Shown in pieces: positions 5,213 to 6,373 of a DNA stretch of 6,373 nt. The stretch lies in the NCBI GenBank assembly GCA_017411125.1, contig JAFPNP010000381.1, positions 1-6,373 of the forward strand, written 5' to 3'. Origin of the DNA: Kiritimatiellia bacterium. GTDB taxonomy: Bacteria; Verrucomicrobiota; Kiritimatiellia; RFP12; UBA1067. The notes beneath the pieces are model-generated. The model was given only the letters and a program-made list of their open reading frames with translations. It was not told the DNA's origin and made no database searches. Position numbers and translations under genes: made by a program. Within the stretch, counting starts at the first letter, position 1. Each line of letters begins with the position of its first letter.

Positions 5213-6049
5213 ATGAGAAAAAAATCCTTAAACGCGCCCAAGCGCAAAAGCACACGCCCGGCAATGTCCAGAAACGATTGCCAGTTGGATCCATCCGAAA
5301 TAAACAACGGGAATCCCCTTCCTTTTTATCCGGTCAAATGCGGCAAAAACGATTACAAACTGCAGCTGGAAGGCGGAAAAGACAATATCGTCGATCTCGT
5401 TGATCTGGCGGACGAAGTGAACGCCCATATGCCAAACGTGCGCATCGGCATGGTGGAAAGCATCATAAACGCGCTCTGCGACATGCTGCCGGATTATATT
5501 GCGCGCACCGGAAAAGCAGTTAGGATCGGAAGGCTTGTCACCCTGAAATCGTGCATCACCGGGACGATACGACACGCCAACGACGAGGCCGACCCAAATA
5601 AAAACCACGTCGAACTGCGGGCAACCGAAGTCCCCTCGCTCCGCTACTCGCTTTCACGCGCCAAACTGGTCAATGCAGGATGCCATACGCCGACGGACAC
5701 TCTGGAGGTCGTCGGCAAGGACGGTCGGGAAAGCGGCGTAGTGAACGAAATCCACGAAACCATCGTCAAAGCGCGGCACGACACGCCGATATACGTGCCG
5801 GAGCAGCGCTACGACGGCGACGGCGCATCCGGACGCGCATGGCTTGAGACTCTGGACGGGAAATGCGTCGGCAGATTCGACGTGCTGCAGGCGAGCGAGG
5901 CCGTGCTGCGCCTCAAACTCCATCTGGAAGCGAAAAACGCCCCCTCGGAATGCAGACTCGCGGTGGAGACCTTCGGGTCGAAAGAGGCGTCGGAAAGCGG
6001 CGATGCGCGGCTCATGCGCTATACCCGCAACGTGAAGCTTGCAAGATAG
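5213..6049 (+). CDS. HU/IHF-like DNA-binding protein with DUF4469-like C-terminal domain
   Basis: Encodes 278 residues, about three times the length of a plain HU protein. Residues 1-20 form a basic tail (KKSLNAPKRKSTRP). Residues about 56-152 look like an HU/IHF-type fold: an N-terminal helical part (LVDLADEVNAHMPNVRIGMVESII), then GKAVRIGRLVTLKSCITG with a beta-arm and the VPSLRYSLSRAKLVN end. Residues about 190-278 (PIYVPEQRYDGDG, NAPSECRLAVETFGS, RLMRYTRNVKL) resemble the Ig-like DUF4469 domain found behind HU-like domains in Bacteroidetes-type proteins. It probably binds or bends DNA in the nucleoid; the C-terminal role is unknown. The start at 5213 follows a good promoter closely; there is no Shine-Dalgarno, and ATG 5264 is the alternative. 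It shares strand with the transposase, 185 bases upstream, and ends 2 bases from a convergent hydrolase gene. Domain calls are from remembered patterns. Confidence 0.75.
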   Translation: MRKKSLNAPKRKSTRPAMSRNDCQLDPSEINNGNPLPFYPVKCGKNDYKLQLEGGKDNIVDLVDLADEVNAHMPNVRIGMVESIINALCDMLPDYIARTGKAVRIGRLVTLKSCITGTIRHANDEADPNKNHVELRATEVPSLRYSLSRAKLVNAGCHTPTDTLEVVGKDGRESGVVNEIHETIVKARHDTPIYVPEQRYDGDGASGRAWLETLDGKCVGRFDVLQASEAVLRLKLHLEAKNAPSECRLAVETFGSKEASESGDARLMRYTRNVKLAR

Positions 6050-6051
6050 CG

Positions 6052-6373
6052 CTACCGAGACCGAGGCGGAATTTCAAAGCGGTTGCGGCCGGGGCGCAGT
6101 TCGCGTTCGCCGTCCGCGACGAAACGCCCCTTGCATCCTTCGGGAAAATCCACCCATGCCACGCGCCTGCCGCCGCGAGTCTCGATTTTGAGCGCGAGCG
6201 TTCCGTACAGCGTCTCCACGTGCGCGGAAAAGTTGGGCAGCGCGTCGGAAAGGAACGGCGCCACGGTGATCTCGTTCCCGTTCACCTTGAATCCGGCGAA
6301 GCCGCGGAAGAGCGCGCCGGCCGGGCCGGTGTAACAGGTGTGGATCATGCTGCCGCGCGAATTGCGCCCGTAC
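6052..6373 (-). CDS. C-terminal end of a glycosidase-like protein (5' end cut by window)
   Basis: An open frame enters from the window edge and ends with TAG at 6054-6052, giving the last 106 residues of a larger protein. The visible part begins YGRNSRGSMIHTCYTGPAG and continues with LFRGFAGFKVNGNEITVAPFL and a beta-rich tail (ETLYGTLALKIETRGG, WVDFPEGCKG, ERELRPGRNRFEIPP). A final helix followed by a small beta domain with this kind of 'G-x-x-V-x-G-x-x-I-x-V-x-P' turn is usual at the end of alpha/alpha-barrel glycosidases and phosphorylases such as GH65, GH78 and GH95. The family cannot be fixed from this fragment. It points the same way as the two hydrolases downstream and may once have been directly next to them before the plus-strand genes arrived. 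Confidence 0.6.
   Translation of the reverse strand, partial: YGRNSRGSMIHTCYTGPAGALFRGFAGFKVNGNEITVAPFLSDALPNFSAHVETLYGTLALKIETRGGRRVAWVDFPEGCKGRFVADGERELRPGRNRFEIPPRSR

Noticed and set aside
1..6373. tRNA or rRNA genes
   Set aside because: I saw no tRNA-like cloverleaf with a GTTCGA-type loop and CCA end, and no rRNA-like conserved stretches. The gaps between genes are all under 200 bases and accounted for.

Overview
The window looks like a chromosomal piece of a carbohydrate-degrading bacterium of the Planctomycetes-Verrucomicrobia-Chlamydiae group, most plausibly a gut or anaerobic Kiritimatiellota/Lentisphaerota-type organism. The basis is family content: secreted DUF4450 and DUF5703/GH95-like hydrolases, an HU-like DNA-binding protein with an extra C-terminal domain, and a REP-associated (Y1/HUH) transposase. 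The sequence is GC-rich, which makes long antisense shadow ORFs common. The taxonomic call is inference from memory of where these families occur.

Layout. Three hydrolase-type genes lie on the minus strand: the C-terminal end of a glycosidase-like protein (6373 to 6052), a complete 878-residue DUF5703/GH95-like protein (3799 to 1163), and, 44 bases further on, the first 372 residues of a DUF4450 glycoside hydrolase-like protein (1118 to the window edge). The last two probably form one transcription unit driven by an extended -10 promoter at 3837-3866, and both have Shine-Dalgarno sequences and signal-peptide-like N-termini, so they probably act on glycans outside the cytoplasm.

Between the first two hydrolases sits a plus-strand insert of about 2.1 kb: a REP-associated HUH transposase with a DprA/SLOG-like C-terminal half (3927-5027), a large inverted-repeat element (5073-5170), and an HU-like DNA-binding protein (5213-6049). 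Both plus-strand genes have good -35/-10 promoters whose predicted start sites fall within a few bases of the start codon, and neither has a Shine-Dalgarno sequence, unlike the flanking hydrolases.

The most unusual signals are in this insert. The transposase gene carries, in frame, a cluster of perfect palindromes and 21-base direct repeats resembling REP elements (4264-4379), and a diverged, inverted-looking relative of them near its 3' end (4861-4923). Between the two plus-strand genes is a 40-bp inverted repeat that contains three copies of a 22-base unit and abuts the -35 box of the HU-like gene. Together these suggest a mobile or domesticated cassette in which an HUH nuclease, a DNA-bending protein and structured repeats are linked. 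That functional link is a hypothesis, not something the sequence proves.
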